From NCBI RefSeq assembly GCF_041729615.1, contig NZ_CP154874.1:1679001-1743000 (forward strand): DNA of 64,000 bases. The letters are read 5' to 3'. Within the stretch, counting starts at the first letter, position 1. The number at the start of each line of letters is the position of its first letter. Below the pieces are notes generated by a model that saw only the letters and a program-made list of their open reading frames with translations, did no database searches and was not told the origin of the DNA. The position numbers were made by a program, and so were the translations under genes. Positions 23,836-32,625 of this stretch are shown one piece after another. The stretch is from Pseudomonas alcaligenes. Its GTDB lineage: Bacteria; Pseudomonadota; Gammaproteobacteria; Pseudomonadales; Pseudomonadaceae.

Positions 23836-24802
23836 GCAGTCCTAAATCTTGTGCGAAATGTTGATAGCCCGCCCGCGGCGGTTCGAGCAGGCGGCCCTGG
23901 CCATCCAGCAACTGCACACCCTGCCCCGCCACGACCCGGCCTATCACCACGGCCTCGGGCCATTGCGCCTGCAGCGCCGGCAGGTGCTCGGCCGCCAGGG
24001 TAAAGGCCAGCCGGTAGTCGTCGCCACCGGCCAGCGCACAATCCCGCGCCCGCTCGCCCGCCAGAGCTTGCAGGGCCGGCGACAACGGCAGGCGCGGCAG
24101 CTCGACCTGCAGGCAGGCGCCGGACGCCGCGGCGATATGGCCACAGTCGGCCAGCAGGCCGTCGGAGATATCCAGCGCCGCCGTAGCCCGGCCGCGCAGC
24201 CACTGGCCCAGGGCCAGCTGCGGCTGCGGCGCCCAGTAGCGCTGCAGCAGATAATCGGCCGCCTCGCCCTCGGCCCGCTGCTCGCCCAATACCAGCGGCA
24301 GCGCCCCGGCGCCATCGCCCAGGCTGCCGCCGACGCAGAGCAGGTCACCCGGCCGCGCGCCACCGCGGGTCAGCGCCTGGCCCGCCGGCACCTGGCCGAG
24401 CACGGTGAGGGTCAGGCTCAGCGGACCGCGGGTGGTGTCGCCGCCGACCAGGGCGATGGCGCAGCTCTGCGCCATCTGCGACAGGCCGCGGGCGAAGCCC
24501 TCCAGCCAGGCAGGTTCGGCATCGGGCAGGGTCAGCGCCAGGGTGAAACCGAGCGGCGCGGCGCCCATGGCGGCCAGGTCGCTGACGCTGACCGCCAGGG
24601 CACGCTGGCCGAGCAGAAACGGATCGCAGGGTTGGGGGAAATGCACGCCGGCCACCAGGGTATCGGTGGACACGGCCAGTTGCTCGCCAACGGCCGGTTG
24701 CAGCAGGGCGCAGTCATCGCCGATGCCGAGGACGATGCCTGCGGCCGCCTGCGCACAGGGCGCGGCGGCGAAGTAGCGGCGGATCAGCTCAAACTCACCC
24801 AC
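23825..24802 (-). CDS. thiL: Thiamine-monophosphate kinase
   Basis: This 325-residue kinase makes thiamine diphosphate, the Dxs cofactor. It has the N-terminal 'GEFELIRRYF' motif, the Mg/ATP site 'GIGDDCALLQP', 'VSVSDLAAMGA' and 'ALDISDGLLADCGHIA'. It is placed between nusB (15 bases) and pgpA (overlapping). Confidence 0.95.
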   Translation of the reverse strand: MGEFELIRRYFAAAPCAQAAAGIVLGIGDDCALLQPAVGEQLAVSTDTLVAGVHFPQPCDPFLLGQRALAVSVSDLAAMGAAPLGFTLALTLPDAEPAWLEGFARGLSQMAQSCAIALVGGDTTRGPLSLTLTVLGQVPAGQALTRGGARPGDLLCVGGSLGDGAGALPLVLGEQRAEGEAADYLLQRYWAPQPQLALGQWLRGRATAALDISDGLLADCGHIAAASGACLQVELPRLPLSPALQALAGERARDCALAGGDDYRLAFTLAAEHLPALQAQWPEAVVIGRVVAGQGVQLLDGQGRLLEPPRAGYQHFAQDLGLHGD

Positions 24803-24817
24803 GCGGGGAATGCCGGC

Positions 24818-25303
24818 TCAGCGCTTGCCGGCCTTGACCTCGGCCGCACGCAGCACCGGGGCCAACTTGTCCAGCACGCCATTGACGAACTTGTGCCCGT
24901 CGGTGGCGCCAAACACCTTGGCCAGCTCGATGCCTTCGTTGATCACCACCTTGTAGGGCACGTCGACGCGGCTCTTCAGCTCCCAGGCGGACAGGCGCAG
25001 GATGGCCAGTTCGACCGGGTCCAGCTCTTCCAGCGGAATGCTCAGGAAGGGCGCGAAGGCGGCATCCAGCTCCGGCTTCTGCCGGGCCACGCCGGTGAGG
25101 ATCTCGTGGAAGTAGGCGCCGTCGACGCCGCTGAAGTCGTTATCGACGCGGAACTGCGCTTCGATCTCGTTCAGCGACTGACCGGCCATGTGCCACTGGT
25201 ACAGCGCCTGCATGGCCAGGCTGCGGGCCACGCGGCGCTGCGCGATCTTGCCCTTGGCCTTGGGCTGCGGAGCGTCCTGGCTGTCGTCGTGATTCAGGCT
25301 CAC
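24818..25303 (-). CDS. nusB: Transcription antitermination factor NusB
   Basis: This 161-residue RNA-binding protein helps antitermination of rRNA transcription. It contains '[19 protein letters not shown]' and '[19 protein letters not shown]' with the C-terminal '[11 protein letters not shown]'. The GTG start overlaps the ribH stop (GTGA); the first 20 residues are polar and probably disordered. Confidence 0.95.
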   Translation of the reverse strand: MSLNHDDSQDAPQPKAKGKIAQRRVARSLAMQALYQWHMAGQSLNEIEAQFRVDNDFSGVDGAYFHEILTGVARQKPELDAAFAPFLSIPLEELDPVELAILRLSAWELKSRVDVPYKVVINEGIELAKVFGATDGHKFVNGVLDKLAPVLRAAEVKAGKR

Positions 25304-25776
25304 TTGGCCTCCAGCTGCGCCAGCAGACTCACCATTTCCAGGGCGGACAGGGCGGCTTCGGCGCCCTTGTTGCCGGCCTTGGTGCCGGAGCGCTCGATGG
25401 CCTGCTCGATGGAGTCGACGGTCAGCACGCCGAAGGCGACCGGTACGCCGTACTCCATGGACACCTGGGCCAGGCCCTTGGTGCACTCGCCGGCGACGTA
25501 TTCGAAGTGCGGGGTACCGCCACGGATCACCGCGCCGAGGGCGATGATGGCGGCGAACTCGCCGCGCTGGGCGACTTTCTGGGTGACCAGCGGAATCTCG
25601 AAGGCACCCGGCGCGCGGATCACGGTGATGTCGCTTTCCTTCACGCCGTGGCGGACCAGGGCGTCGACGGCGCCGCTGACCAGGCTCTCGACGACGAAGC
25701 TGTTGAAGCGGCCAACCACCAGGGCGTATTTGCCTTGCGGGGCGATGAAGGTACCTTCGATGGTCTTCAGGGTCAT
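25300..25776 (-). CDS. ribH: 6,7-dimethyl-8-ribityllumazine synthase
   Basis: This 158-residue enzyme forms lumazine, the substrate of riboflavin synthase. Typical motifs are '[21 protein letters not shown]', read in two pieces near residues 20-40, '[11 protein letters not shown]', and '[19 protein letters not shown]' with the catalytic His. It is the first gene after the ribBA terminator and is coupled to nusB. Confidence 0.96.
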   Translation of the reverse strand: MTLKTIEGTFIAPQGKYALVVGRFNSFVVESLVSGAVDALVRHGVKESDITVIRAPGAFEIPLVTQKVAQRGEFAAIIALGAVIRGGTPHFEYVAGECTKGLAQVSMEYGVPVAFGVLTVDSIEQAIERSGTKAGNKGAEAALSALEMVSLLAQLEAK

Positions 25777-25804
25777 GGGCGAGTCTCAGTCTGTATAAAG
25801 AGCC

Positions 25805-25823
25805 GGGGCGCCTTGGGCACCCC
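25805..25823 (-). other. GC hairpin in the ribBA-ribH gap
   Basis: GGGGCGCC and GGCACCCC (one wobble) form an 8-bp stem with loop TTG about 30 bases before ribH. There is no T run after it; it may protect the ribH transcript end or occlude translation. Confidence 0.4.
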
Positions 25824-25844
25824 GTGGGTATCAATGTAGAACGA

Positions 25845-25876
25845 AAAGCCAGGCCGGGCGCAGGCTGCGCTCGGCC
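25845..25876 (-). terminator. Probable terminator after ribBA
   Basis: On the minus strand a strong GC stem (25852-25876, with one G-T wobble) is followed by TGGC and a TTTT run. It begins eight bases after the ribBA stop and implies that ribH-nusB-thiL-pgpA need read-through or their own promoter. Confidence 0.6.
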
Positions 25877-25883
25877 GGGGTCG

Positions 25884-26963
25884 TCATTCAGCGGGCAAGT
25901 ATTCTACAACTTCCAGGTCGAAGCCGGATATGGCGTTGAACTTCATCGGCGAGCTCATCAGGCGCATCTTGCGCACGCCCAGATCACGCAGGATCTGCGA
26001 GCCGGCGCCGACGGTGCTGTAGGTGGCCGGGCTCGGCGCCGGCTGCTTGCCCAGGTGGGCCAGCAGTTCCGGGCCGGTGAGCGGGTTGCCGAGCAGCAGC
26101 ACCACGCCGCTGCCGGCCCTGGCCACCTCGGCCATGGCCGCGCGCAGGCTCCAGCGCCCCGGCTGCTTGACCAGGAACAGGTCGCGCAGCGGCTCCATGT
26201 TGTGTACACGCACCAGGGTCGGCTCCTCGGCGCACACCTTGCCCAGGGTCAGGGCCATGTGCGCGGTGTTCTCCACGCCGTCGCGGTAGGTGACCAGGGT
26301 GAACTGGCCCAGCTCGGTGTCCAGCGGCTGCTCGCTGACGCGCTCGACGGTGCGCTCGTGGATCAGCCGGTAGTGGATCAGGTCGGCGATGGTGCCGATC
26401 TTGAGATTGTGCTCGGCGGCGAACACTTCCAGCTCCGGGCGACGGGCCATGGTGCCGTCGTCGTTCATGATCTCGCAGATCACGCCACTCGGCTCGTAGC
26501 CGGCCATGCGCGCCAGGTCGCAGGCCGCCTCGGTGTGGCCGGCGCGGGCCAGCACGCCGCCGGGCTGGGCCATCAGCGGGAAGATGTGGCCGGGGCTGAC
26601 GATGTCGTCGGCCACCGCGTTGCGCGCCACCGCGGCCTGCACGGTACGCGCGCGGTCGGCGGCGGAGATGCCGGTGGTGACGCCCTCGGCCGCCTCGATG
26701 GAGACGGTGAACTTGGTGCCGAAGCCGGAGCCGTTGCGCGGCGCCATCAGCGGCAGCTTGAGCAGCTCGCAGCGCTCGCGGGTCATCGGCATGCAGATCA
26801 GGCCGCGGGCGAAGCGGGCCATGAAGTTGATGTGCTCGGCGGTCACGCATTCCGAGGCAATGATGATGTCGCCCTCGTTCTCGCGGTCCTCGTCATCCAT
26901 GAGGATGACCATCTTGCCGGCGCGGATGTCTTCGATCAGTTCTTCTGCGGTATTCAGGGCCAT
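25884..26963 (-). CDS. ribBA: 3,4-dihydroxy-2-butanone-4-phosphate synthase with degenerate GTP cyclohydrolase II domain
   Basis: This 359-residue protein has an N-terminal DHBP synthase domain with '[14 protein letters not shown]' and '[12 protein letters not shown]' (residues 20-70), and a C-terminal domain (from about 205) with the GTP cyclohydrolase II fold. The C-terminal part lacks the zinc Cys motif present in RibA at 21217-21828, so it is probably inactive in GTP ring opening. The start at 26963 gives [14 protein letters not shown]; a GTG at 26978 would add five residues. It follows ribE by 11 bases under the FMN riboswitch. Confidence 0.93.
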   Translation of the reverse strand: MALNTAEELIEDIRAGKMVILMDDEDRENEGDIIIASECVTAEHINFMARFARGLICMPMTRERCELLKLPLMAPRNGSGFGTKFTVSIEAAEGVTTGISAADRARTVQAAVARNAVADDIVSPGHIFPLMAQPGGVLARAGHTEAACDLARMAGYEPSGVICEIMNDDGTMARRPELEVFAAEHNLKIGTIADLIHYRLIHERTVERVSEQPLDTELGQFTLVTYRDGVENTAHMALTLGKVCAEEPTLVRVHNMEPLRDLFLVKQPGRWSLRAAMAEVARAGSGVVLLLGNPLTGPELLAHLGKQPAPSPATYSTVGAGSQILRDLGVRKMRLMSSPMKFNAISGFDLEVVEYLPAE

Positions 26964-26974
26964 GGCGGCGCGTC

Positions 26975-27637
26975 TCACTTGTTCAGGTAGCCGTGTTCGG
27001 CCAGGAAAGCTTCGCTGATGCCGGAAGCGCTGGGCTCGGCGGCCTTGTCGCCAAGCAGCAGGCGCTCCAGGTAGCGCGCCAGCAGGTCCACTTCGAGGTT
27101 GACCCGACGCCCCGGCCGGTAGTCGGCCATGATGGTCTCGACCAGGGTATGCGGCACTATGGTCAGCTCGAACTCGGCGCCGTTGACGGCGTTGACCGTC
27201 AGGCTGGTGCCGTCGACGGTGATCGAGCCCTTCAGCGCAATGTACTTGGCCAGCTCGCGCGGGGCGCGCACGCTGAACTGGATGGCGCGGGCGTTGTCCT
27301 CGCGCTTGATGATCTCGCCGACGCCGTCGACATGGCCGCTGACCAGGTGGCCGCCGAGGCGGGTGGTCGGGGTCAGGGCCTTCTCCAGGTTGACGCGGCT
27401 GCCGGCCTTGAGGTCGACGAAGGCGGTGCGGGTCAGGGTCTCGCGGCTGACGTCGGCCCAGAAGCCGTCACCCGGCAACTCGACCGCCGTGAGGCAGACG
27501 CCGTTGACCGCGATGCTGTCGCCCAGCTTGACGTCGCCGAGGTCCAGCTTGCCGGTCTCGACGTAGACGCGCACGTCGCCACCCTTGGGCGTGATCGCAC
27601 GGATGGTACCGATGGATTCGATTATGCCGGTGAACAT
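26975..27637 (-). CDS. ribE: Riboflavin synthase alpha subunit
   Basis: This 220-residue enzyme dismutates two lumazine molecules to riboflavin. It starts 'MFTGIIESIG' and shows two lumazine-binding repeats: 'SIAVNGVCLTAV' ... 'GHLVSGHVDGVG' and 'GSITVDGTSLTVN' ... 'VNLEVDLLARYLERLL'. A GGGAGG ribosome site precedes ATG 27637. The gene is called ribC in some pseudomonad annotations. A tiny ORF overlaps its start (see 27622-27669). Confidence 0.96.
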   Translation of the reverse strand: MFTGIIESIGTIRAITPKGGDVRVYVETGKLDLGDVKLGDSIAVNGVCLTAVELPGDGFWADVSRETLTRTAFVDLKAGSRVNLEKALTPTTRLGGHLVSGHVDGVGEIIKREDNARAIQFSVRAPRELAKYIALKGSITVDGTSLTVNAVNGAEFELTIVPHTLVETIMADYRPGRRVNLEVDLLARYLERLLLGDKAAEPSASGISEAFLAEHGYLNK

Positions 27638-27669
27638 GCGTCCTCCCGGAAACTGGTGCAATGCAGCAT
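27622..27669 (-). CDS. Putative 15-residue leader peptide overlapping the ribE start
   Basis: On the minus strand AGGAG lies seven bases before ATG 27669. The ORF reads MLHCTSFREDACSPA and stops at 27622, past the ribE ATG (27637) in another frame. Good ribosome-site spacing is the only support; it may be chance. If real it would couple ribE translation to a leader under FMN-riboswitch control. Confidence 0.3.
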   Translation of the reverse strand: MLHCTSFREDACSPA

Positions 27670-27678
27670 GGACGAACT

Positions 27679-27699
27679 CCTGTTTTGGTCAAAAACAGG
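27679..27699 (-). repeat. Hairpin between FMN riboswitch and ribE
   Basis: CCTGTTTT and AAAACAGG form a perfect 8-bp inverted repeat with a 5-base loop; on the minus strand its 3' arm contains the start of the AGGAG site of the leader ORF. It could sequester that site, so it may belong to the expression platform. Confidence 0.5.
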
Positions 27700-27756
27700 G
27701 CAATGCCGATCGATAGGGATTTTCGCGGGCGCAGACGGACGGCGCCCCGGAAGGGA

Positions 27757-27903
27757 ATCCCGCTCTCTCTTTATCCGGACTATACCGTCGGCCCCGGAAT
27801 CGCACCGGGTCTGCTGTCCCTTTCGCTGGAAAGGCGCTCGCGGGCTAGGCGCTACGCGCCATTACCGCCGGTGGGGAATTTCACCCCGCCCTGAGAACGT
27901 TGC
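27757..27903 (-). promoter_or_regulatory. FMN riboswitch (RFN element)
   Basis: The minus strand carries the RFN consensus in order: 'AGGGCGGGGTGAAATTCCCC', 'ACCGGCGGTAATG', 'AGCCCGCGAGCGC', 'GACAGCAGACCCGGTG' and 'CCGACGGTATAGTCCGGA'. It lies 120 bases before ribE and should lower ribE-ribBA expression when FMN is abundant. The gap 27638-27987 between ribE and ribD holds this element, the hairpin and leader ORF above, and a stretch (27904-27987) in which I see no clear promoter. Confidence 0.95.
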
Positions 27904-27987
27904 GACCGGCGAACGGCCGCGGCTGGCTTTTTACCATATTTGCCGCACCGCTGCATGGCGGCGCTTCGATCAAACCCATCGAACGGC

Positions 27988-29103
27988 TCAGTGCGCCCTG
28001 GGCACGGCGGTGATCCGCCAGTCGTCGCCGATGGCACGCATCTCGCGGATATCCAGCTCCTGCGCCTCGGCCATGCGCGCCAGCGGCCAATCCAGCAGCG
28101 GGCGGGCGCTGGAACCGAGGAACTTGGGCGCGACGAACAGCTGGTACTCGTCGACCAGATGGGCCCGGGCGAACGCGCCGGCCAGCTTGGGCCCGGCCTC
28201 CACCAGCACCTCGTTGGCGCCACGCGCGGCCAGCTCCAGCAGCAGCTTGCGCAGGTCGACGTGGCCATTGCTGCCGGGCACCGCCAACAGCTCGTGGCCA
28301 TCTTCGAGGAAACGGTCGCGGGCGGCGGCCGCCGCACAGGTGGCGACCAGCGCCGGGCCGGCCTGGAAGAAGGGTGCGGTCAGCGGCACGCGCAGGCGCC
28401 CGTCGACCAGCACGCGCAGCGGCGGGCGGTCGAGAGCCAGGGCGGTCAGCTCGGCATTCAGGCCCAGCTCCTCGGCACGCACGGTCAGGCGAGCCTGATC
28501 GGTGAGCACGGTATCGGCGCCGGTGATGATCACACTGGCGCGGGCGCGCAGGCGCTGCACGGCGGCGCGCGCCTCGGGCCCGGTGATCCACTGGCTCTCG
28601 CCGTTGGCCATCGCCGTGCGGCCGTCCAGGCTCATGGCCAGCTTGACCCGCACGTAGGGCAGGCCCTGCTCCATGCGCTTGATGAAACCGGCATTCAGCG
28701 CCCTGGCCTCGGCCTCCAGCACGCCGCTGTGCACGGCGATGCCGGCGTGCATCAGGCGCAGCAGGCCCTTGCCGGAGACCTCGGGATTGGGGTCCTGCAT
28801 GGCCGCCACCACCCGCGCCACGCCGGCCGCCACCAGCGCATCGGCGCACGGCGGGGTACGGCCGTGATGACTGCAGGGTTCCAGGGTTACGTAGGCGGTC
28901 GCGCCGCGCGCCTTGTCGCCGGCCTGGCGCAGCGCGTGCACCTCGGCATGCGGCTCGCCGGCCTTGGCGTGCCAGCCTTCACCGACGATCCTGCCGTCCT
29001 GCACGATGACGCAGCCGACCCGTGGATTGGGATGTGTGGAGTACAGCCCCTTGCGCGCCAGCTCGAGCGCGCGGGCCATGAACTGCTGGTCGACCGCGCT
29101 CAT
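27988..29103 (-). CDS. ribD: Bifunctional pyrimidine deaminase/reductase
   Basis: This 371-residue enzyme carries out the second and third steps of riboflavin synthesis. The N-terminal deaminase has zinc motifs 'PHAEVHAL' and '[18 protein letters not shown]'. The C-terminal reductase (from about residue 150) has '[15 protein letters not shown]' and '[13 protein letters not shown]'. ATG 29103 overlaps the nrdR stop (ATGA). It lies upstream of the FMN riboswitch and so escapes it unless transcription reads through. Confidence 0.95.
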   Translation of the reverse strand: MSAVDQQFMARALELARKGLYSTHPNPRVGCVIVQDGRIVGEGWHAKAGEPHAEVHALRQAGDKARGATAYVTLEPCSHHGRTPPCADALVAAGVARVVAAMQDPNPEVSGKGLLRLMHAGIAVHSGVLEAEARALNAGFIKRMEQGLPYVRVKLAMSLDGRTAMANGESQWITGPEARAAVQRLRARASVIITGADTVLTDQARLTVRAEELGLNAELTALALDRPPLRVLVDGRLRVPLTAPFFQAGPALVATCAAAAARDRFLEDGHELLAVPGSNGHVDLRKLLLELAARGANEVLVEAGPKLAGAFARAHLVDEYQLFVAPKFLGSSARPLLDWPLARMAEAQELDIREMRAIGDDWRITAVPRAH

Positions 29104-29564
29104 TCTTTCGACGGCTCGCGGGCCAGGCGCTCGATCTCCTCGCGGAACTCGTTGAGGTCCTGGAAGCGCCGATACACCGAGGCGAAGCGGATATAGGCGA
29201 CCTCGTCGAGCTTCTGCAGCTCGGTCATCACCAGCTCGCCGAGCACCCGCGACTTGATCTCGCGCTCGCCGGTGGCGCGCAGGCGGTGCTTGATGTGGGC
29301 GATGGCCTCCTCCAGGCGCTCGACGCTCACCGGGCGCTTCTCCAGCGCGCGCTGCATGCCGGCGCGCAGTTTGTCCTCGTCGAACGGCTGGCGGCTGCCG
29401 TCGGACTTGATCAGGCGCGGCATCACCAGCTCGGCGGTCTCGAAGGTGGTGAAGCGCTCGCCGCAGGCCACGCATTCGCGGCGGCGGCGCACCTGTTCGC
29501 CCTCGGCGACCAGGCGGGAGTCGATGACCTTGGTGTCGTTGGCGGAGCAGAACGGACAGTGCAT
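29100..29564 (-). CDS. nrdR: Transcriptional repressor of ribonucleotide reductase genes
   Basis: This 154-residue repressor has a zinc ribbon ('MHCPFC' ... '[15 protein letters not shown]') and an ATP-cone domain ('[19 protein letters not shown]'). It represses ribonucleotide reductase genes when dATP is high. The start at 29564 gives [10 protein letters not shown]; the longer frame to 29606 is unsupported. It is coupled to ribD, as in many bacteria. Confidence 0.96.
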   Translation of the reverse strand: MHCPFCSANDTKVIDSRLVAEGEQVRRRRECVACGERFTTFETAELVMPRLIKSDGSRQPFDEDKLRAGMQRALEKRPVSVERLEEAIAHIKHRLRATGEREIKSRVLGELVMTELQKLDEVAYIRFASVYRRFQDLNEFREEIERLAREPSKE

Positions 29565-29594
29565 GAAGGAAGAGGCCCTACGGAACGGTGGCCC

Positions 29595-29622
29595 ATGGTA
29601 GCGCATGGTCCCGGCAAGACAA
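29595..29622 (-). promoter_or_regulatory. Candidate sigma-70 promoter for nrdR-ribD
   Basis: On the minus strand TTGTCT and TACCAT are 16 bases apart, with TACCAT ending 31 bases before the nrdR start. Confidence 0.5.
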
Positions 29623-29696
29623 GCCGCAGGCTTTGCGGTATACAGGCGCGCGTTTTTTGCGCTATTCCAGAATCATCTGCCGCATCGGATGCCGCC

Positions 29697-30152
29697 ATGC
29701 CCCGCCGCCCCCTTCTCGCCTGCCTGTTCCTGCTGCTGGCCGCCTGCGCCGGCGAAGCGCCCAAGCCCGTGACAGCGCCCGCTCCGGCCAAACCCTCGGT
29801 GGCGATCAAGCCTGCCGCGCCCATCGAGCAGCCGCTGCCCGCCCATCTGCGCGAGCTGCGTGGTAGCCTGCTGACCCCGCCGGCCGGCAGCGACGTGGAG
29901 CTGGCACTGCTGGTGGTGGACGAGCGCGATCGCCCGCAGCGCCTGCTGGCCAGCCAGGCGCTGGCGGGCACCGGCAACGCCCTGCCCTTTCGCCTGCGCT
30001 TCGACCCGCAACAGTTTCCCGGTGGCGCGCGGATCGAGCTGCGCGCACGCATCAGCCAGTCCGGCCGCCTGATCCTGCGCCTGCCGCCGCAGCGGGTGCT
30101 GCAGGCCGACAGCCGCGACTTCGGCGCCCTGCCCCTGGTCAGCGCACCATGA
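29697..30152 (+). CDS. YbaY/YscW-type lipoprotein
   Basis: This 151-residue lipoprotein has lipobox LAAC at residues 14-17, a Pro/Ala-rich linker (20-45), and a beta-sandwich domain with 'LRGSLLTPPAGSDVELALLVVDERD' (in two parts, about 55-79) like YbaY and the pilotin-related YscW family. Function in YbaY-type proteins is unclear; an envelope stress role has been proposed. It is overlapped by the methyltransferase gene. Confidence 0.7.
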   Translation: MPRRPLLACLFLLLAACAGEAPKPVTAPAPAKPSVAIKPAAPIEQPLPAHLRELRGSLLTPPAGSDVELALLVVDERDRPQRLLASQALAGTGNALPFRLRFDPQQFPGGARIELRARISQSGRLILRLPPQRVLQADSRDFGALPLVSAP

Positions 30153-30805
30153 ACGCCCCCGCCGAACTGCAGAACGCCCTGCAACAGCTGCTCGGCGACG
30201 CCCGCCTGAGCGCCGAGACCCTGCCCGGCACCGACATCCGCCTGTGGCTGGTCGATCCGAGCAATATGGAGCGCAGCTTCAGCCCGGAGGAGACCCGACG
30301 CATCCTCGAGGAGCCGCCCTACTGGAGCTTCTGCTGGGCCAGCGGCCTGGCCCTGGCGCGCTGGCTGGCGGAGCGCCCCGAGTGGGTACGCGGCAAGCGC
30401 GTGCTGGACTTCGGCGCCGGCTCCGGCGTGGCGGCCATCGCCGCGGCCAAGGCCGGGGCGGCGGAAGTGGTGGCCTGCGACCTCGACCCGCTGGCCATTG
30501 CCTCCTGCCGCGCCAACGCCGCGCTGAACGGCGTCGAGCTGAGCTACTCGCTGGACTTCTTCGCCGAGGAAGACCGCTTCGACCTGATCATCGTCGCCGA
30601 CGTGCTCTACGACCGCGCCAACCTGCCGCTGCTGGATGCCTTCCTAACGCGCGGCCGGGAGGCGCTGGTGGCCGACTCGCGGGTCAAGGATTTCCAGCAC
30701 CCGCGCTACACCCGCCTCGGCCTGCTGGAGGCCTGCACCTGGCCGGACCTGGCCGAGCCGGCGGAATTCCGTAATGTCAGCCTGTACCACGCCAAGCGCG
30801 CCTGA
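30149..30805 (+). CDS. SAM-dependent protein methyltransferase (ETFB/PrmA-like)
   Basis: This 218-residue class I methyltransferase has motif I 'VLDFGAGSGVAAIAAAKAGA' (about residues 87-106), an acidic 'VACDLDPLAI' and 'IIVADVLYDRANL'. The pattern resembles methyltransferases acting on the electron-transfer flavoprotein beta subunit or ribosomal protein L11. The substrate is not proven. The ATG overlaps the lipoprotein stop. Confidence 0.75.
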   Translation: MNAPAELQNALQQLLGDARLSAETLPGTDIRLWLVDPSNMERSFSPEETRRILEEPPYWSFCWASGLALARWLAERPEWVRGKRVLDFGAGSGVAAIAAAKAGAAEVVACDLDPLAIASCRANAALNGVELSYSLDFFAEEDRFDLIIVADVLYDRANLPLLDAFLTRGREALVADSRVKDFQHPRYTRLGLLEACTWPDLAEPAEFRNVSLYHAKRA

Positions 30806-30877
30806 TCCGGGCTACTTGTATCCGTGGCGCCTTGCCCGCATTTATAGTTCCAGCCTTTCGCCTCTCCGAGAACAGCC

Positions 30878-31750
30878 ATGAGCGATACCCCCTACATCTT
30901 CGACGTCTCCGGTGCCGCCAATTTCGAGCAGCTGGTGATCCAGAACTCCTTCCACAAGCCGGTGCTGGTCGACTTCTGGGCCGAGTGGTGCGCGCCGTGC
31001 AAGGCGCTGATGCCGCTGCTGGCGAAGATCACCGAGGAGTTCCGCGGCGAACTGCTGCTGGCCAAGGTCGACTGCGACGCCGAGCAGGACATCGTCATGC
31101 GCTTCGGCATCCGCAGCCTGCCGACCGTGGTGCTGTTCAAGGACGGCCAGCCGGTCGACGGTTTCGCCGGCGCCCAGCCGGAGTCGGCCATCCGCGAAAT
31201 GCTCAAGCCGCATGTGGCGGAGCCGGCGCCGCTGGCCGCCGATCCGCTGGAGACGGCCCAGGCGCTGTTCGCCGAGGAGCGCTTCGGCGAGGCCGAGGCC
31301 CTGCTCAAGCAGGTGCTGACCGAGAACAACGAGAACGGCGCGGCGCTGATCCTCTACGCCCGCTGCCTGGCCGAACGCGGCGAGCTGGGCGAAGCCGAGG
31401 CGGTGCTGAACGCGGTCAAGGGCGACGAGCACAAGCAGGCCCTGGCCGCGGCCCGCGCCCAGCTGACCTTCCTGCGCCAGGCCGCCAGCCTGCCGGATGG
31501 CGCCGAGCTGAAGAGCCGTCTGGCGCAGAACCCGGACGACGACGAGGCCAGCTACCAGCTGGCGGTGCAGCAGCTGGCGCGCCAGCAGTACGAGGCGGCG
31601 CTGGACGGCCTGCTCAAGCTGTTCGTACGCAACCGCAGCTTCCAGGAAGGTCTGCCGCACAAGACCCTGCTGCAGGTGTTCGACCTGCTCGGCAACGACC
31701 ACCCGCTGGTCACCCTGTACCGCCGCAAGCTGTACCAGGCGATCTACTGA
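30878..31750 (+). CDS. cnoX: Thioredoxin-fold co-chaperone CnoX/YbbN
   Basis: This 290-residue protein joins an N-terminal thioredoxin domain (residues 1-110) to a TPR-like helical C-terminus (from about 115). The thioredoxin motif is WCAPCK, with both Cys present; E. coli CnoX has lost the first one. CnoX proteins act as holdases that guard substrates from oxidation and pass them to GroEL. It overlaps the next gene by one base (TGATG). Confidence 0.88.
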   Translation: MSDTPYIFDVSGAANFEQLVIQNSFHKPVLVDFWAEWCAPCKALMPLLAKITEEFRGELLLAKVDCDAEQDIVMRFGIRSLPTVVLFKDGQPVDGFAGAQPESAIREMLKPHVAEPAPLAADPLETAQALFAEERFGEAEALLKQVLTENNENGAALILYARCLAERGELGEAEAVLNAVKGDEHKQALAAARAQLTFLRQAASLPDGAELKSRLAQNPDDDEASYQLAVQQLARQQYEAALDGLLKLFVRNRSFQEGLPHKTLLQVFDLLGNDHPLVTLYRRKLYQAIY

Positions 31751-32184
31751 TGGCGCCCTTCCGCCTACTGCTGCGGGTGCGCTACGGCGAGTGCGACGCC
31801 CAGCAGGTGGTGTTCAAAGCCCGCTACGGCGACTACGTGGACGTGGCGGCCACCGAGTTCTACCGCGCCGTGTTCGGCAGCTACCAGGCTCTGCTGGAGC
31901 AGGGCCTGGACAGCCAGGTGGTGCGCATGGTCACCGACTGGAGCGCGCCGGCGCGCTTCGACGACGTGCTGCAGCTGGAGGTGCGCAGCCTGCGCCTGGG
32001 TAACAGCTCGTTCAGCCTGGAAGTGGACATCCGCCGCCAAGCCGACCAGGCCGCCATCGCCCGCGCCGAGGTCACCTATGTGATGGTCGATGCCCGGGCC
32101 TTCACCAAGGTCGCCATCCCCGAGGCCATCCGCGCCCAGCTGGAGCGCGGCGCACCGGGTGTGACGATCAATCAGGCCGGCTAG
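31750..32184 (+). CDS. Hotdog-fold acyl-CoA thioesterase
   Basis: This 144-residue protein is a 4-hydroxybenzoyl-CoA thioesterase-type hotdog enzyme. The motif 'RYGECDAQQVVFKARYGDYV' near residue 10 carries the expected Asp (D16) and 'DVAATEFYR' begins the long helix. The substrate is unknown. It converges on the next gene with a four-base overlap of the 3' ends. Confidence 0.85.
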   Translation: MAPFRLLLRVRYGECDAQQVVFKARYGDYVDVAATEFYRAVFGSYQALLEQGLDSQVVRMVTDWSAPARFDDVLQLEVRSLRLGNSSFSLEVDIRRQADQAAIARAEVTYVMVDARAFTKVAIPEAIRAQLERGAPGVTINQAG

Positions 32185-32513
32185 CCGATCCAGCGATACA
32201 GCGGCGCCGCCTCGGCGCTTTCCACCTGCACCTGCGGGCAATGACGCAGGCGCACCAGCAGGCGCTTGCCGGCCGCCTCGCCACCGGCCAGGGCGGCCAG
32301 TTCGCCGAGCAGTTGCGGCCCCTCCAGGCTGCCGGCGCGCTGCAGCAGTTCCTGCGCCTGGTGCCACAGGTCGTCGGCCGGACTAACACTGCGCACCGCG
32401 CCGGGTGGCGCTTCCAGCGGCAAATGCGCCGCCAGCCGAGCCCAGTCCTCGGCATCCATCTCCAGCGTCAGGTCCACCGGCCAGTCGCCGACCCGCCCCT
32501 TGATTCGCAGCAT
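32181..32513 (-). CDS. Conserved hypothetical protein near the zinc cassette
   Basis: This 110-residue cytoplasmic protein starts 'MLRIKGRVGDWPVDLTLEMD', placed after a GGGAG site. I see no known motif. It contains a compact N-terminal beta region and helical middle. It is divergent from the ZrgA-like gene, with the Zur-like box about 70 bases upstream of its start, so it may share zinc control. The frame extends to 32582 but that start lacks support. Confidence 0.65.
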   Translation of the reverse strand: MLRIKGRVGDWPVDLTLEMDAEDWARLAAHLPLEAPPGAVRSVSPADDLWHQAQELLQRAGSLEGPQLLGELAALAGGEAAGKRLLVRLRHCPQVQVESAEAAPLYRWIG

Positions 32514-32581
32514 CTTCACTCTCCCGAACAGCAGGCCGCCATGCTGCCATGCGCGCCGAGACTGGCCAATCGCCACGGACA

Positions 32582-32600
32582 AATGTTACAACATAACCTA
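32582..32600 (+). promoter_or_regulatory. Probable Zur box
   Basis: GTTACAACATAAC (32585-32597) fits the gamma-proteobacterial Zur core GTTA-N5-TAAC with AT-rich flanks (ATGTTA ... TAACCT). It lies 29 bases before the His-rich ZrgA-like gene, which fits zinc-starvation induction. Confidence 0.65.
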
Positions 32601-32625
32601 ACAATCCATCACCGGAGTTCGCCCC

